Shown: positions 8,190-16,363, numbered from the stretch's first letter. The stretch is DNA of 37,948 nucleotides from Lachnospiraceae bacterium (GCA_017513005.1 JAFWDM010000075.1:1-37948); one strand, 5' to 3'. Notes: generated by a model from the sequence alone, not told the origin. Made by a program: numbers and translations.

Positions 8190-9638
8190 ATGAAGAAGAT
8201 TCTTTTTGTGGCATCTGAAGGCGTTCCTTTCATCAAGACCGGCGGGCTGGCAGACGTTGTCGGATCCCTTCCGAAGGAGCTCGACAAGGAAGAATATGAT
8301 GTCAGGGTATTTATGCCCAAGTATTCCTGCATGAAGCAGGAGATGAAGGACAAGATGGAGTATGTCACACACTTCTACATGGACTTCCACTGGAGGAGTG
8401 AGTATGTGGGCGTCCTGCAGGCAGAGGTGGAGGGCGTGCCCTTTTACTTCATTGACAATGAGGGATTTTTCACCAGCGACAAGCCGTACACGGATGACCC
8501 GCTGTTTGAGATCACGCGCTTTGCTTTCTTCTCGAAGGCCGTGCTGTCGGCTCTTCCGACGATCGATTTCCGGCCTGACCTGATCCACTGCCATGACTGG
8601 CAGACAGGCCTGGTTCCTGTCTATCTGAAGGAGCGCTTCGCGGGAAGTGATTTCTATCAGGGGATCAAATCGGTCATGACGATCCACAATCTGAAGTTCC
8701 AGGGCAAGTGGAATGTCCGTGACGTCGAGGATGTCACAGGTCTTTCCGGATACTATTTCACGCCGGACAAGCTGGAGGCCTACAAGGATGCCAACCTCCT
8801 CAAGGGCGGCCTGGTCTATGCCGATGCGATCACGACCGTCTCTCCGACCTATGCGGAGGAGATCAAGACGCAGTTCTACGGCGAGGGCCTGGACGGACTG
8901 ATGAACGCCCGCAGCCACGATCTGCGCGGTATCATTAACGGCATCGACTACACCGATTTCTCACCCGACAACGACAAGATGATCCCGCAGCCCTACACGG
9001 TGGATAATTTCCGCAAGATGAAGGTGAAGAACAAACTCGCCCTGCAGAAGGAGCTGGGGCTCAAGGTCGATGAGAAGTGCTTCATGATCGGTATCGTCTC
9101 CAGGCTGACGGACCAGAAGGGCTTTGACCTGATCGCCTATGTTCTGGAGGAGATCCTCTCCCTGGATGCGATCCAGATGGTCGTCCTGGGTACAGGCGAA
9201 GAGCGCTACGAGAACATGTTCCGCTACTTCGACTGGAAGTACAATGACAAGATCTCTGCGAACATCTACTACTCGGATGAACTGTCCCACAAGATCTATG
9301 CTTCCTCCGATGCGTTCCTGATGCCTTCTCTGTTCGAGCCCTGCGGACTCTCCCAGCTGATGTCGCTGCGCTACGGCACCCTGCCGATCGTCCGCGAGAC
9401 AGGCGGCCTCAAGGATACGGTCGAGCCCTACAACGAGTTCGAGGGGACCGGCACCGGCTTTACATTCGCGAACTACAATGCGCACGAGATGATGCACTCG
9501 ATCCGGTACGCGGAGCAGGTCTACTATGACAAGCGCCTGGAGTGGAACAAGATGGTCGAGCGCGCGATGAAGGCTGATTTCTCCTGGGCCCAGTCCGCGG
9601 CCAAGTATCAGGAGATGTATGACTGGCTCATCGGCTGA
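8190..9638 (+). CDS. glgA: Glycogen synthase (ADP-glucose type, GT5)
   Basis: Transfers glucose from ADP-glucose to the growing alpha-1,4-glucan during glycogen storage. The 482-residue product matches the bacterial family length. The N-terminal FIKTGGLADVVGSL carries the KTGGL motif that binds the sugar nucleotide (K16), and the C-terminal half has the SLFEPCGLSQLMSLRYGTLP and ETGGLKDTV motifs typical of the catalytic domain. The frame is open upstream to ATG 8127, but homologues begin like MKKILFVASE, so ATG 8190 is chosen; a G-rich stretch at 8177-8181 is the likely ribosome site. No other glycogen gene (glgB, glgC, glgD, glgP) is in the window. It has its own promoter and terminator and so appears monocistronic. 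Confidence 0.95.
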   Translation: MKKILFVASEGVPFIKTGGLADVVGSLPKELDKEEYDVRVFMPKYSCMKQEMKDKMEYVTHFYMDFHWRSEYVGVLQAEVEGVPFYFIDNEGFFTSDKPYTDDPLFEITRFAFFSKAVLSALPTIDFRPDLIHCHDWQTGLVPVYLKERFAGSDFYQGIKSVMTIHNLKFQGKWNVRDVEDVTGLSGYYFTPDKLEAYKDANLLKGGLVYADAITTVSPTYAEEIKTQFYGEGLDGLMNARSHDLRGIINGIDYTDFSPDNDKMIPQPYTVDNFRKMKVKNKLALQKELGLKVDEKCFMIGIVSRLTDQKGFDLIAYVLEEILSLDAIQMVVLGTGEERYENMFRYFDWKYNDKISANIYYSDELSHKIYASSDAFLMPSLFEPCGLSQLMSLRYGTLPIVRETGGLKDTVEPYNEFEGTGTGFTFANYNAHEMMHSIRYAEQVYYDKRLEWNKMVERAMKADFSWAQSAAKYQEMYDWLIG

Positions 9639-9679
9639 TCAAAGATAACTCTTTTCATTTTTCATTATTGCCTGTATAC

Positions 9680-9728
9680 TGCAAGGCGGCGGGACAGATC
9701 GGATGTCCTGCCGCCTTGTATTTTTTTC
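9680..9728 (+). terminator. Intrinsic terminator after glgA
   Basis: A 15-bp stem, CAAGGCGGCGGGACA (9682-9696) with TGTCCTGCCGCCTTG (9704-9718), 7-nt loop, followed by a T-rich tract to 9728. Very strong. Confidence 0.92.
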
Positions 9729-9763
9729 TTCATCTTAAGGAAAACAGCATCGGGAGAATGTTT

Positions 9764-11470
9764 ATGGAAACAGAGAACGATATGCAGACGGGACAGGTCG
9801 ACGGCGGGACGGCGGAGCCCGTGGAAAAGAGGCCTGGCGGGATCGCGGTGCAGGCGGGGATCCTGGCGGTCGCGACGATCGTGGTGCGGATCATCGGGCT
9901 TTTGTACCGGGCTCCGCTGACGGCGATCATCGGGGACGAGGGCAATGGTTACTACGGAGCCGCCTACAATATCTACATGATCATCCTGATCCTGTCTGCC
10001 AACTCGCTTCCCGCGGCGATCTCCAGGCAGATGTCCACGAAGATCGCGGTCGGGGAATATAAAAACGCGCAGCGGGCCTTCCACTGCGCGGTCCTCTACT
10101 CCCTGATCGTCGGTACTGCGGGGAGTCTCCTTTTGTATTTCGGGGCCGGCGTCCTGGTCCCGCCCAATGCGGTGCCTGTCCTGCGGGTCTTTGCGCCGAC
10201 CGTCTTCCTGTTCGGGATCCTGGAGGCGGTCCGCGGCTATTTCCAGGCCAACCAGTCCATGGTGCAGACCTCGGTCTCGCAGATCCTGGAGCAGATCGCG
10301 AATGCGGCGGTCAGCATCGGAGCGGCGACCCTCCTGATCCGGTCCGCCTCTTTGCATGCGACGACCACAGAGCGTGCCGTCCGGGGCGCGATGGGGAGCG
10401 CCCTGGGGACCGGGAGCGGCGTGGCGACAGCCCTTTTGTTTATGACAGCGGCGTATCTGTACTACCGCGGGGGCTATATCCGGAGGATCGGGAGGGATAC
10501 CGGCGAAGTGCAGCCCTACGGGAGGATCATGAAGAGCACGATCCTGGTGATCACCCCCTTCATCGTCAGCAGCTTCATCCTCAATCTGACGACCACGCTC
10601 GACCAGATGGTCTATCTGCGGATGATGATCGACGGGCGCCGGCTCCCCGAGGCGGCGGTGACGACGGTCTATGGACTCTTTTCCAACAAGGCGGTCGTCA
10701 TCACGAACATCCCGATCTCCGTCGCGACAGCGGTGTCTGCCGCGATCATTCCCAATATCGCGACCTCCTACGCGGCAGGTGATTTCAATGAGACCCGCCG
10801 CAGGGCGGTGAATGCTTCCCGCATGGCCCTGGTCATCTCGGTTCCCTGCGCGGTCGGCCTGATGGTGCTCGCGCGGCCTGTCACCATGCTGCTGTTCCCG
10901 CAGTGGGAGACGCTGGAACTGGCCTCCCTCCTGCTGGCCCTGCAGGCGGTGACGGTCATTTTCCTTTCCGTCGGCACGATCGCCAATGCGGTCCTGCAGG
11001 CCATCGGCAGGATGAATATGCCGATCGTGAGTGCGGGGGCCTCCCTGATCATTCAGACCGTGGTCCTGATCGCATTGCTCCGTTTTACCGACTGGGGGAT
11101 CTATGCGATGGTCCTGGTCAGCGTTTTGTACGCTGCGATCATCTTTTTGCTGAACGAACTCTTCCTGCGCCTCTATCTCGGCATCCGGGTCAACGGAGTG
11201 CAGGTCTATGGGATCCCGGTCCTGAGCGCCGCTGTCATGGGTGCGGCCGCCTATGGAGTGTACCGGGGCATCTTTGCGCTCATGCTGCGGTTTCGCGGCG
11301 AGTATTTTTCCAACTTCATCGCGACGCTTCCCGCGATCCTCGTGGCGGTGCCTGTGTATTTCTTCGTCCTGATCCGCTTGGGCGGGTTCACGGAGGAGGA
11401 TATCCTGGGACTGCCGAAGGGAGCAGCCCTGGTGCGGCTTTTGAAGAAGCTGCGCTGGCTGAAGGGGTGA
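9764..11470 (+). CDS. MOP-superfamily flippase (SpoVB/MurJ-like polysaccharide exporter)
   Basis: A 568-residue multi-pass membrane protein with roughly 12-14 hydrophobic segments, typical of the MATE-related MOP group that flips lipid-linked sugars across the membrane. The first helix region (VATIVVRIIGLLYRAPLTA) followed by GNGYYGAAYNIY is characteristic of SpoVB-type proteins of Clostridia. A charged 30-residue cytoplasmic stretch precedes it. ATG 9764 is chosen because GGGAG at 9752-9756 lies 7 nt upstream; ATG 9758 would leave no usable site. Spore cortex precursor transport, lipid II flipping or capsule export are all possible, and sequence alone does not separate them. No polysaccharide gene cluster surrounds it. 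It faces rqcH tail to tail across the large inverted repeat. Confidence 0.85.
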   Translation: METENDMQTGQVDGGTAEPVEKRPGGIAVQAGILAVATIVVRIIGLLYRAPLTAIIGDEGNGYYGAAYNIYMIILILSANSLPAAISRQMSTKIAVGEYKNAQRAFHCAVLYSLIVGTAGSLLLYFGAGVLVPPNAVPVLRVFAPTVFLFGILEAVRGYFQANQSMVQTSVSQILEQIANAAVSIGAATLLIRSASLHATTTERAVRGAMGSALGTGSGVATALLFMTAAYLYYRGGYIRRIGRDTGEVQPYGRIMKSTILVITPFIVSSFILNLTTTLDQMVYLRMMIDGRRLPEAAVTTVYGLFSNKAVVITNIPISVATAVSAAIIPNIATSYAAGDFNETRRRAVNASRMALVISVPCAVGLMVLARPVTMLLFPQWETLELASLLLALQAVTVIFLSVGTIANAVLQAIGRMNMPIVSAGASLIIQTVVLIALLRFTDWGIYAMVLVSVLYAAIIFLLNELFLRLYLGIRVNGVQVYGIPVLSAAVMGAAAYGVYRGIFALMLRFRGEYFSNFIATLPAILVAVPVYFFVLIRLGGFTEEDILGLPKGAALVRLLKKLRWLKG

Positions 11471-11473
11471 GAA

Positions 11474-11585
11474 TACTCCGGGGTGACGGGCCGGGGTGAC
11501 AATGGGGGTGACAATGGGGACGGTTCTTTTTGTCACGTCCGAAGACGTGACAAAAAGAACCGTCCCCATTGTCACCCATTGTCAT
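11474..11585. repeat. Perfect 34-bp inverted repeat, probable bidirectional terminator of a repeat family
   Basis: Arms at 11506-11539 and 11544-11577 are perfectly complementary and enclose a CGAA tetraloop. Each arm contains GGGGACGGTTCTTTTTGTCA or its complement. Outside the arms, GGGGTGAC recurs at about 11480, 11493 and 11505, and CATTGTCA recurs on the right, so the inverted repeat extends imperfectly to about 11497-11584. It sits exactly between two convergent genes and would form a very stable hairpin in either transcript. Decayed relatives occur at 1022-1116. I recall GGGGACGGTT repeats as widespread intergenic palindromes in bacteria, possibly mobilised by REP-type transposases; none is encoded here. 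Confidence 0.85.
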
Positions 11586-11586
11586 C

Positions 11587-13404
11587 TCAGTCCTCCGCTT
11601 CCCGCAGGGTGCTGATGTCGGTCTTTGCCAGGATGGAGTAGTTGGTATAGTAGACGACGAAGCCCGGGGCGGCGCCGGAGGGTTTTTTGACGTTCCTGCG
11701 CTCGAGGTAGTCGATCTCGACCTTTCCCTGGGCGCGTCCGCTGGAGTAGTAGGCGGCGAGAGCGGCTGCCTCCTCGAAGGCGCGGTCCGGGATCTCGTCC
11801 ATGGGACGGCCTCCCGTCCGGAGCAGGACATGGGAGCCGGGCATGTCGTTGGCGTGGAACCAGATGTCACGGCCGTCCGCCATCCGGAAGGTGATCTCGT
11901 CGTTCTGGGTGTTGTTCTTTCCGACGTAGATATCGTAGCCGTCACTGCTGATATAGTGGAGGGGCCTGCTCTGGGGCGTGCGCGCACGTCCTTTTTTCAT
12001 GTCTCCCTTCCGGTTTCCTGGATTTTTTCCAGTGTATTTGCGGCGGAGAAATCCGCTATCCTCCATCTCCCGGCGGATCTGGGACAGGTCTGCATCGGTT
12101 GTGGAGAACTCGAGGGCGTTCTGGATGCTCCGCAGGTGGTCGATCTCGGCGTGGACCTGCGCGGTGAGCTTTGTGAGGGCTTCGTTCGTGCGCTTCATGC
12201 GGGCGTAGCGGTCGAAGTATTTCTGCGCGTTCTGCTGGGCGGTCAGGGTGGGATCGAGGGGGATGGTGAGCTTTTCACCGGTGTAATAGTTGTCCACTTC
12301 GCAGCTCTTTGTCCCCGCTGGGACGGAGTAGCCGTAGGCATTGAGGAGCTCGCCGTAGATCTTGTATTTGTCTCTTTTTTCCGTGTCCCTGATCTGGCGC
12401 ATCTGCAGGTCGTATTTGTGGACGTCGCGTTCCAGGATGGTCTGGACGATGTGGCGCAGGTCCGCGGAGCGCTGGCGGATGTGGGTGTAGAGGTTTTTGC
12501 GGGCGTAAAAATCCTCGAGGAGCGCGGAGGGCGAATCGTAGGGCACTTCGCGGCAGTCGGCATAGTGCCTGAGGGGGACGAGGGAGAATTCCACGGGGGC
12601 CCCTGCGGACTGTCCCTCGCCGGGCCTGCAGTACATGGCAGGGGAAAAGCGGCCCGCCCGGACGTCGTCCATCAGGGCATAAAAGGCTTCCCAGAGCCGC
12701 TCTTTTTCCGACGGGTCTATGAGCGCGGCCGACCGGTCCTGGGTGAGAGCGGCCCTATAGGCGAGTTCCTGGGCGATCGTGGGGGAGATGCCGGTGTAGC
12801 TGCGGACCAGAAGCTTTGCCGCGTCTGTATGGCCGCCCTCCAGGACTGCGAAAAAGCCCTCGCGGGTCTCCGTGAGAGGATCGCGCTTGGACTGTGTGTC
12901 CGGGATGAAATAAGGCCGGCCCGGGAGGACCTCCCGGACGGAACTCACCAGCGAAGAGATGTGGCGGATGCTGTCGACGATCATGTCCTCTTCATCGAGG
13001 AAGATGATATTGCTGTGCTTGCCCATGATCTCGATCACGAGGACGTGTCTGCAGAGGTCTCCCATCTCATTTCGGTGTTCGACATTGATGCGCAGGATCC
13101 TTTCCAGGCCCGGCTGGGTGACGGAGAGGATCTTTCCGTTCTGCAGGTGCTTTCGCAGCAGCATGCAGAAGGCGGGCGCCTGCAGGGGCGCCTGGCGGCT
13201 GGTCTTTGTCAGATACGCAAGCGGAAGAGAGGGATCCGCACATAGATAGAGCCTGACCTGTCCGCCTCCGCACTCTGCGGCCGGGCGGATCGTCAGTACC
13301 AGCTCGTTTTTGTCAGTCTGCGCGATTTTATAGATACGGCCGCCGGTGAGCCCTGTCTGCAGTTCCCTGCACAGGCCCGCGACGGTGATGCCGTCAAAAG
13401 CCAT
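11587..13404 (-). CDS. rqcH: RqcH, ribosome quality control factor (NFACT family)
   Basis: Binds stalled 50S subunits carrying peptidyl-tRNA and directs addition of C-terminal alanine tails, marking the peptide for degradation; formerly called fibronectin-binding protein. The 605-residue length fits. An NFACT-N domain begins MAFDGITVAGLCREL, a helical coiled-coil middle follows (about residues 280-430), then a basic linker and the NFACT-R (DUF814) domain containing SSDGYDIYVGKNNTQND and DIWFHANDMPGSHVLL. The residue pair matching the conserved Asp-Arg is Glu101-Arg102 here. AGGAGG (plus-strand CCTCCT at 13416-13421) lies upstream of ATG 13404. It diverges from yicC, as rqcH (yloA) neighbours yicC-remA-gmk-rpoZ in Bacillus, although there on the same strand as I recall. 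Confidence 0.95.
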   Translation of the reverse strand: MAFDGITVAGLCRELQTGLTGGRIYKIAQTDKNELVLTIRPAAECGGGQVRLYLCADPSLPLAYLTKTSRQAPLQAPAFCMLLRKHLQNGKILSVTQPGLERILRINVEHRNEMGDLCRHVLVIEIMGKHSNIIFLDEEDMIVDSIRHISSLVSSVREVLPGRPYFIPDTQSKRDPLTETREGFFAVLEGGHTDAAKLLVRSYTGISPTIAQELAYRAALTQDRSAALIDPSEKERLWEAFYALMDDVRAGRFSPAMYCRPGEGQSAGAPVEFSLVPLRHYADCREVPYDSPSALLEDFYARKNLYTHIRQRSADLRHIVQTILERDVHKYDLQMRQIRDTEKRDKYKIYGELLNAYGYSVPAGTKSCEVDNYYTGEKLTIPLDPTLTAQQNAQKYFDRYARMKRTNEALTKLTAQVHAEIDHLRSIQNALEFSTTDADLSQIRREMEDSGFLRRKYTGKNPGNRKGDMKKGRARTPQSRPLHYISSDGYDIYVGKNNTQNDEITFRMADGRDIWFHANDMPGSHVLLRTGGRPMDEIPDRAFEEAAALAAYYSSGRAQGKVEIDYLERRNVKKPSGAAPGFVVYYTNYSILAKTDISTLREAED

Positions 13405-13463
13405 AATCCGGTTTACCTCCTGATGATAACAGTTATTTTGAGGTCAGTAGTTTTGATCGGAAT

Positions 13464-13492
13464 AGTATAGCATGAATTTCTTGACGCTTCAA
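13464..13492 (-). promoter_or_regulatory. Promoter of rqcH
   Basis: On the minus strand, TTGAAG (complement of 13487-13492) and TATACT (complement of 13464-13469) are separated by 17 nt. Its -35 box abuts that of the yicC promoter. Confidence 0.65.
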
Positions 13493-13508
13493 AGAATGAT
13501 GTTATAAT
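13481..13508 (+). promoter_or_regulatory. Promoter of the yicC-remA-gmk operon
   Basis: TTGACG at 13481-13486 and a perfect TATAAT at 13503-13508, 16-nt spacer. It fires away from the rqcH promoter and its -35 box touches the rqcH -35 box. Confidence 0.75.
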
Positions 13509-13514
13509 GGATAC

Positions 13515-13667
13515 TGATTTTTTATGCCGTTCAACTCGGCTTTTTTGCTGAAATCTACTCGGAACACCTCGGATTTCAGGTGTGCCTGCATTGTAACAGG
13601 TCAACAAGCATATTGTACACAAACATTTAGTCTGCATGCGGCGGGACAGGAGCCGCTGTGCATTCGC
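13515..13667 (+). promoter_or_regulatory. Structured 5' leader of yicC with a possible attenuator
   Basis: About 165 nt separate the promoter from the yicC start. In order: GCCG (13526-13529) pairing with CGGC (13537-13540) and followed by six T (13541-13546), a short terminator-like hairpin; CTGAAATC (13548-13555) with GATTTCAG (13572-13579); ACACCT (13564-13569) with AGGTGT (13578-13583); CCTG (13585-13588) with CAGG (13597-13600). The second and third stems share bases 13578-13579 and interleave, so they compete. No known riboswitch class was recognised. Confidence 0.4.
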
Positions 13668-13681
13668 GGAGGAAGCACCCC

Positions 13682-14560
13682 ATGATCAGAAGCATGACCG
13701 GATACGGCAGGAGCGAGTTCCTCTCCGATTCCTGCAGGATCGCGGTGGAAATAAAATCAGTCAATAACCGGTATCTGGACATCAGCATCAAGATGCCGCG
13801 CCTCCTGAACCAGCTGGAGGCACAGATCCGGGCGGAACTGAAAAAGCACATGAAGCGCGGGAAAGTCGATGTATTTATCTCCTATGAGGACCTGACAGAG
13901 TCCAATATGGCGGTCAAGTATAACGCACGCATCGCGCAGGAATACTGGAGGCATTTTCAGGAGATGGCGGAGACGTTCGGGATCGAGAACGACATCAGCG
14001 TGTCCACGCTGGCCAGGTTCCCGGATGTCTTTACTATGGAGGAAGAGCCTGTAGATCCGGAAGGAATCTGGGAGAATCTGGAAAAGACCATCCGCGAGGC
14101 AGCGGAGATGTTTGAGGAGGCCAGGATCCGGGAGGGAGAGTTCCTCCGGACAGACCTTCTGAACAAGCTCGATGAGATGGAACAGCATGTCGCCTTTATC
14201 TCTGCGCAGGCGCCCGCCCTCATTGAGGAGTACAGGCGCTCTCTGCGGGAAAAGGTGGCTGAGCTTCTGGAAGCCTCCAGTATCGATGATTCCAGGATCG
14301 CCCAGGAAGTGACCATCTATGCGGACAAGGTCTGTGTCGATGAGGAGCTGGTGCGCCTGCAGAGCCACATACAGGCGACACGCGAAGAGCTGTCGAAAGA
14401 GGGCAGTATCGGACGCAAGCTCGATTTCATCGCCCAGGAGATGAACCGGGAATCCAATACGATCCTCTCCAAATCGGACGACCGGGAGGTCTCCGACCAT
14501 GCGATCGAGCTCAAGACTTCTGTGGAGAAGATCCGCGAACAGGTCCAGAATATCGAGTAA
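13682..14560 (+). CDS. yicC: YicC-family endoribonuclease
   Basis: A 292-residue member of the YicC/YloC family, described as endoribonucleases that affect RNA turnover. The N-terminus MIRSMTGYGRSEF is the family signature, and the C-terminal DUF1732 part has GRKLDFIAQEMNRESNTI and a terminal stretch ending in KIREQVQNIE. ATG 13682 is fixed by GGAGGA at 13668-13673 with an 8-nt spacer; an in-frame ATG at 13658 has no such site. It is the first gene of the yicC-remA-gmk-rpoZ run, an order conserved in Firmicutes, and is read from the promoter at 13481-13508 through a structured leader. Confidence 0.95.
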   Translation: MIRSMTGYGRSEFLSDSCRIAVEIKSVNNRYLDISIKMPRLLNQLEAQIRAELKKHMKRGKVDVFISYEDLTESNMAVKYNARIAQEYWRHFQEMAETFGIENDISVSTLARFPDVFTMEEEPVDPEGIWENLEKTIREAAEMFEEARIREGEFLRTDLLNKLDEMEQHVAFISAQAPALIEEYRRSLREKVAELLEASSIDDSRIAQEVTIYADKVCVDEELVRLQSHIQATREELSKEGSIGRKLDFIAQEMNRESNTILSKSDDREVSDHAIELKTSVEKIREQVQNIE

Positions 14561-14647
14561 AAAGATTTCCACAGGTATGGCGCTGTCAAGTATAGCACGA
14601 TCCTGCCCGGATTGGCGGCAGGGAAGGGAACAGGTGCACACCGGCAC

Positions 14648-14929
14648 ATGGCGATCAGCAGATTGATACACATCGGTTTCGGCAATATCGTGAACGTGGA
14701 GAAGATCATCGCGATCGTCAGCCCGGATTCCGCCCCGGTGCGGCGCATGGTCTCCCAGGCAAAAAATGACGGGCGCACGATCGATGCGACCCAGGGGCGA
14801 AGGACCAGATCGGTCATCGTCATGGAAAATGACAGGATCGTTCTCTCTGCTCTTCTGCCCGAGACGATCCGGGGGCGGGCCCTCACGGGAAAGGATCCGG
14901 AGGAAAGCGGGATCGAAGAGGAATCCTGA
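14648..14929 (+). CDS. remA: RemA family protein (DUF370)
   Basis: A 93-residue small protein. In Bacillus subtilis RemA is a DNA-binding activator of biofilm matrix and osmoprotection genes that forms ring-like oligomers. The family core is clear: LIHIGFGNIVNVEKIIAIVS, then SAPVRRMVSQAKNDGR, IDATQGRRTRSVIVM and ALLPETIRGR. ATG 14648 gives the expected N-terminus; an in-frame TTG at 14612 would add 12 residues. No strong ribosome site precedes either start. The last 15 residues are acidic and not part of the core. It sits between yicC and gmk as in many Firmicutes. Confidence 0.9.
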   Translation: MAISRLIHIGFGNIVNVEKIIAIVSPDSAPVRRMVSQAKNDGRTIDATQGRRTRSVIVMENDRIVLSALLPETIRGRALTGKDPEESGIEEES

Positions 14930-14950
14930 TTTACAGAGAGTCTTATCAGC

Positions 14951-15058
14951 AGAGGAAATCTTTATATAGAAAAAACTTATAGAGGAAATCATTATTTTAT
15001 CATAGAGGAAATCCTTATCGAGGAAATCCTTATAGAGAAAATCCTTATAGCGGAAATC
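14951..15058 (+). repeat. 15-nt tandem repeat in the gmk leader
   Basis: Three consecutive 15-nt units, consensus GAGGAAATCCTTATA, fill 15005-15049, with a partial fourth to 15058. The motif AGAGGAAATC also occurs at 14951 and 14981, so older degenerate units extend upstream. Every unit contains a GAGG-like stretch that could imitate a ribosome site. The gmk start codon lies 20 nt further on. Confidence 0.85.
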
Positions 15059-15077
15059 AACCAGAGGGAAATTGTTT

Positions 15078-15749
15078 ATGGGAGGAAAACTGGCAGTCAT
15101 TTCCGGCTTCAGCGGTGCCGGCAAGGGGACAGTCATCAAAAAACTCATGGAGGAACATGACGGCTACGTGCTGTCTGTATCCATGACGACGCGCAGGCCC
15201 AGGGAGTATGAGAGGGACGGCGTCGAGTATCATTTTGTCACCAATGAGACCTTCGAGGGTCTGGTCCGGCAGGATGGATTTCTCGAGCATGCGGGATATG
15301 TGGACCATTATTACGGGACGCCCCGCGCCTTTGTGGAGGAAAACATGCGGGCCGGGAAAACAGTCCTTCTGGAGATCGAAGTCCAGGGAGCCATGCAGAT
15401 CCGGGAAAAATTCCCGGAGGCTGTCCTGATCTTTGTGGCGCCGCCGGATGCGGCGGAGCTGCAGCGAAGGCTCAGGGGGCGCGATACCGAGAAGTCGGAC
15501 CTGGTCATAAAGCGGCTGGAGCAGGCGCTTACAGAGGTGAGATCGATTCCCGAATATCCCTGGCTGGTCATTAACAGGGATGTGGACGACTGTGCCCGGG
15601 ACCTGGACCGGATCCTCAGCGGGGATCCCGGTGTGTGTGTGCCGCAGGGCGGGCCGGAAAACGCGGGAATCATCACGGATCAGGACCGGAAGCGGTCTTT
15701 TGCACAGGATTTTTCCGGCGGGCTTGAGAGAGTCCTTGCGGAGAGCTGA
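15078..15749 (+). CDS. gmk: Guanylate kinase
   Basis: Phosphorylates GMP (and dGMP) to the diphosphate with ATP, essential for GTP and dGTP supply. The P-loop GFSGAGKGT is near the N-terminus, followed by SVSMTTRRPREYERDGVEYHFV, the GMP-binding segment (split here: SVSMTTRRPRE then DGVEYHFV), and HYYGTPRAFV. After about residue 185 the protein continues some 35 residues past the usual family end, with a stretch holding GDPGVCVPQGG of unknown role. ATG 15078 is chosen with GAGGG at 15064-15068 upstream. The gene lies between remA and rpoZ as in other Firmicutes; the 148-nt gap before it carries the 15-nt tandem repeats. Confidence 0.95.
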   Translation: MGGKLAVISGFSGAGKGTVIKKLMEEHDGYVLSVSMTTRRPREYERDGVEYHFVTNETFEGLVRQDGFLEHAGYVDHYYGTPRAFVEENMRAGKTVLLEIEVQGAMQIREKFPEAVLIFVAPPDAAELQRRLRGRDTEKSDLVIKRLEQALTEVRSIPEYPWLVINRDVDDCARDLDRILSGDPGVCVPQGGPENAGIITDQDRKRSFAQDFSGGLERVLAES

Positions 15750-15823
15750 GCGGGCGTTGTACAGTTAAGAACACTCTATCATTTACCTTAACACCCTGTT
15801 TTTTATAGAAAGGAAAGATATTT

Positions 15824-16363
15824 ATGATTCATCCGTCCTATGTGGATCTTATGAAAGTAGTCAACAAAGATGTGGAAGAGGGAGAGACTCCCGTGATCAA
15901 CAGCCGGTATTCGATCGTGATGGCGACAGCAAAGCGCGCCCGTCAGATCGTGGACGGGGATGAGCCTCTGGTGAAAGTGACCCGGGGAGAGAAGCCCCTT
16001 TCGATCGCCGTCGATGAGCTCAACCAGGCGGAGATCCGCATCCTGGCCGAGGATGAGGTCGAAGAGGACTACACAGAGCTCCTCGCTCCTGCAGCGGAGG
16101 AAGATGCTGCGGCCGGGGAAGAGGCTGACTTTGGAGAAGTCTCCGAGGAAGGTGCAGAAGAGGCATCTGCCGGTGCGGATGTGCAGGCCGGGGAGGAGAT
16201 GCAGACCGGGATCCCGGAAGCTGCTGTGGAGCAGGCCTCTGAAGAAGCCGTCAGTCCGGCTGCTGAGGAAGCAGAAGCTGCCGGGGGGGCTGCAGAGGAA
16301 GAGGAGCTTCTGGTGGTCGAAGAGGAAGATGCCGCAGATGCGGCTGAGGAAGTAGCTGAATGA
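15824..16363 (+). CDS. rpoZ: RNA polymerase omega subunit with a long acidic C-terminal tail
   Basis: Omega helps fold and assemble the beta' subunit of RNA polymerase. Residues 1-85 hold the conserved part: MIHPSYVDLM, then NSRYSIVMATAKRARQI and the VDELNQAEIRIL segment. From about residue 85 to 179 the protein is a low-complexity acidic tail made almost only of Glu, Asp, Ala and Gly with some Val, doubling the usual length of 60-90 residues. AAGGAAAG upstream supports ATG 15824. The stop overlaps the rimO start by four bases (ATGA at 16360-16363), so the two are translationally coupled. The tail is continuous and in frame, so it is not an artefact of a lost stop in a neighbouring gene. Confidence 0.93.
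   Translation: MIHPSYVDLMKVVNKDVEEGETPVINSRYSIVMATAKRARQIVDGDEPLVKVTRGEKPLSIAVDELNQAEIRILAEDEVEEDYTELLAPAAEEDAAAGEEADFGEVSEEGAEEASAGADVQAGEEMQTGIPEAAVEQASEEAVSPAAEEAEAAGGAAEEEELLVVEEEDAADAAEEVAE

Noticed and set aside
9665..11575. A minus-strand frame of about 636 codons opposite the flippase gene
   Set aside because: The translation is an Asp/Arg/His/Gln-rich low-complexity shadow of hydrophobic codons on the plus strand; the flippase is a clear family member.
11569..13245. A plus-strand frame of about 558 codons opposite rqcH
   Set aside because: rqcH on the minus strand has full family motifs, promoter and ribosome site; the antisense frame has none.
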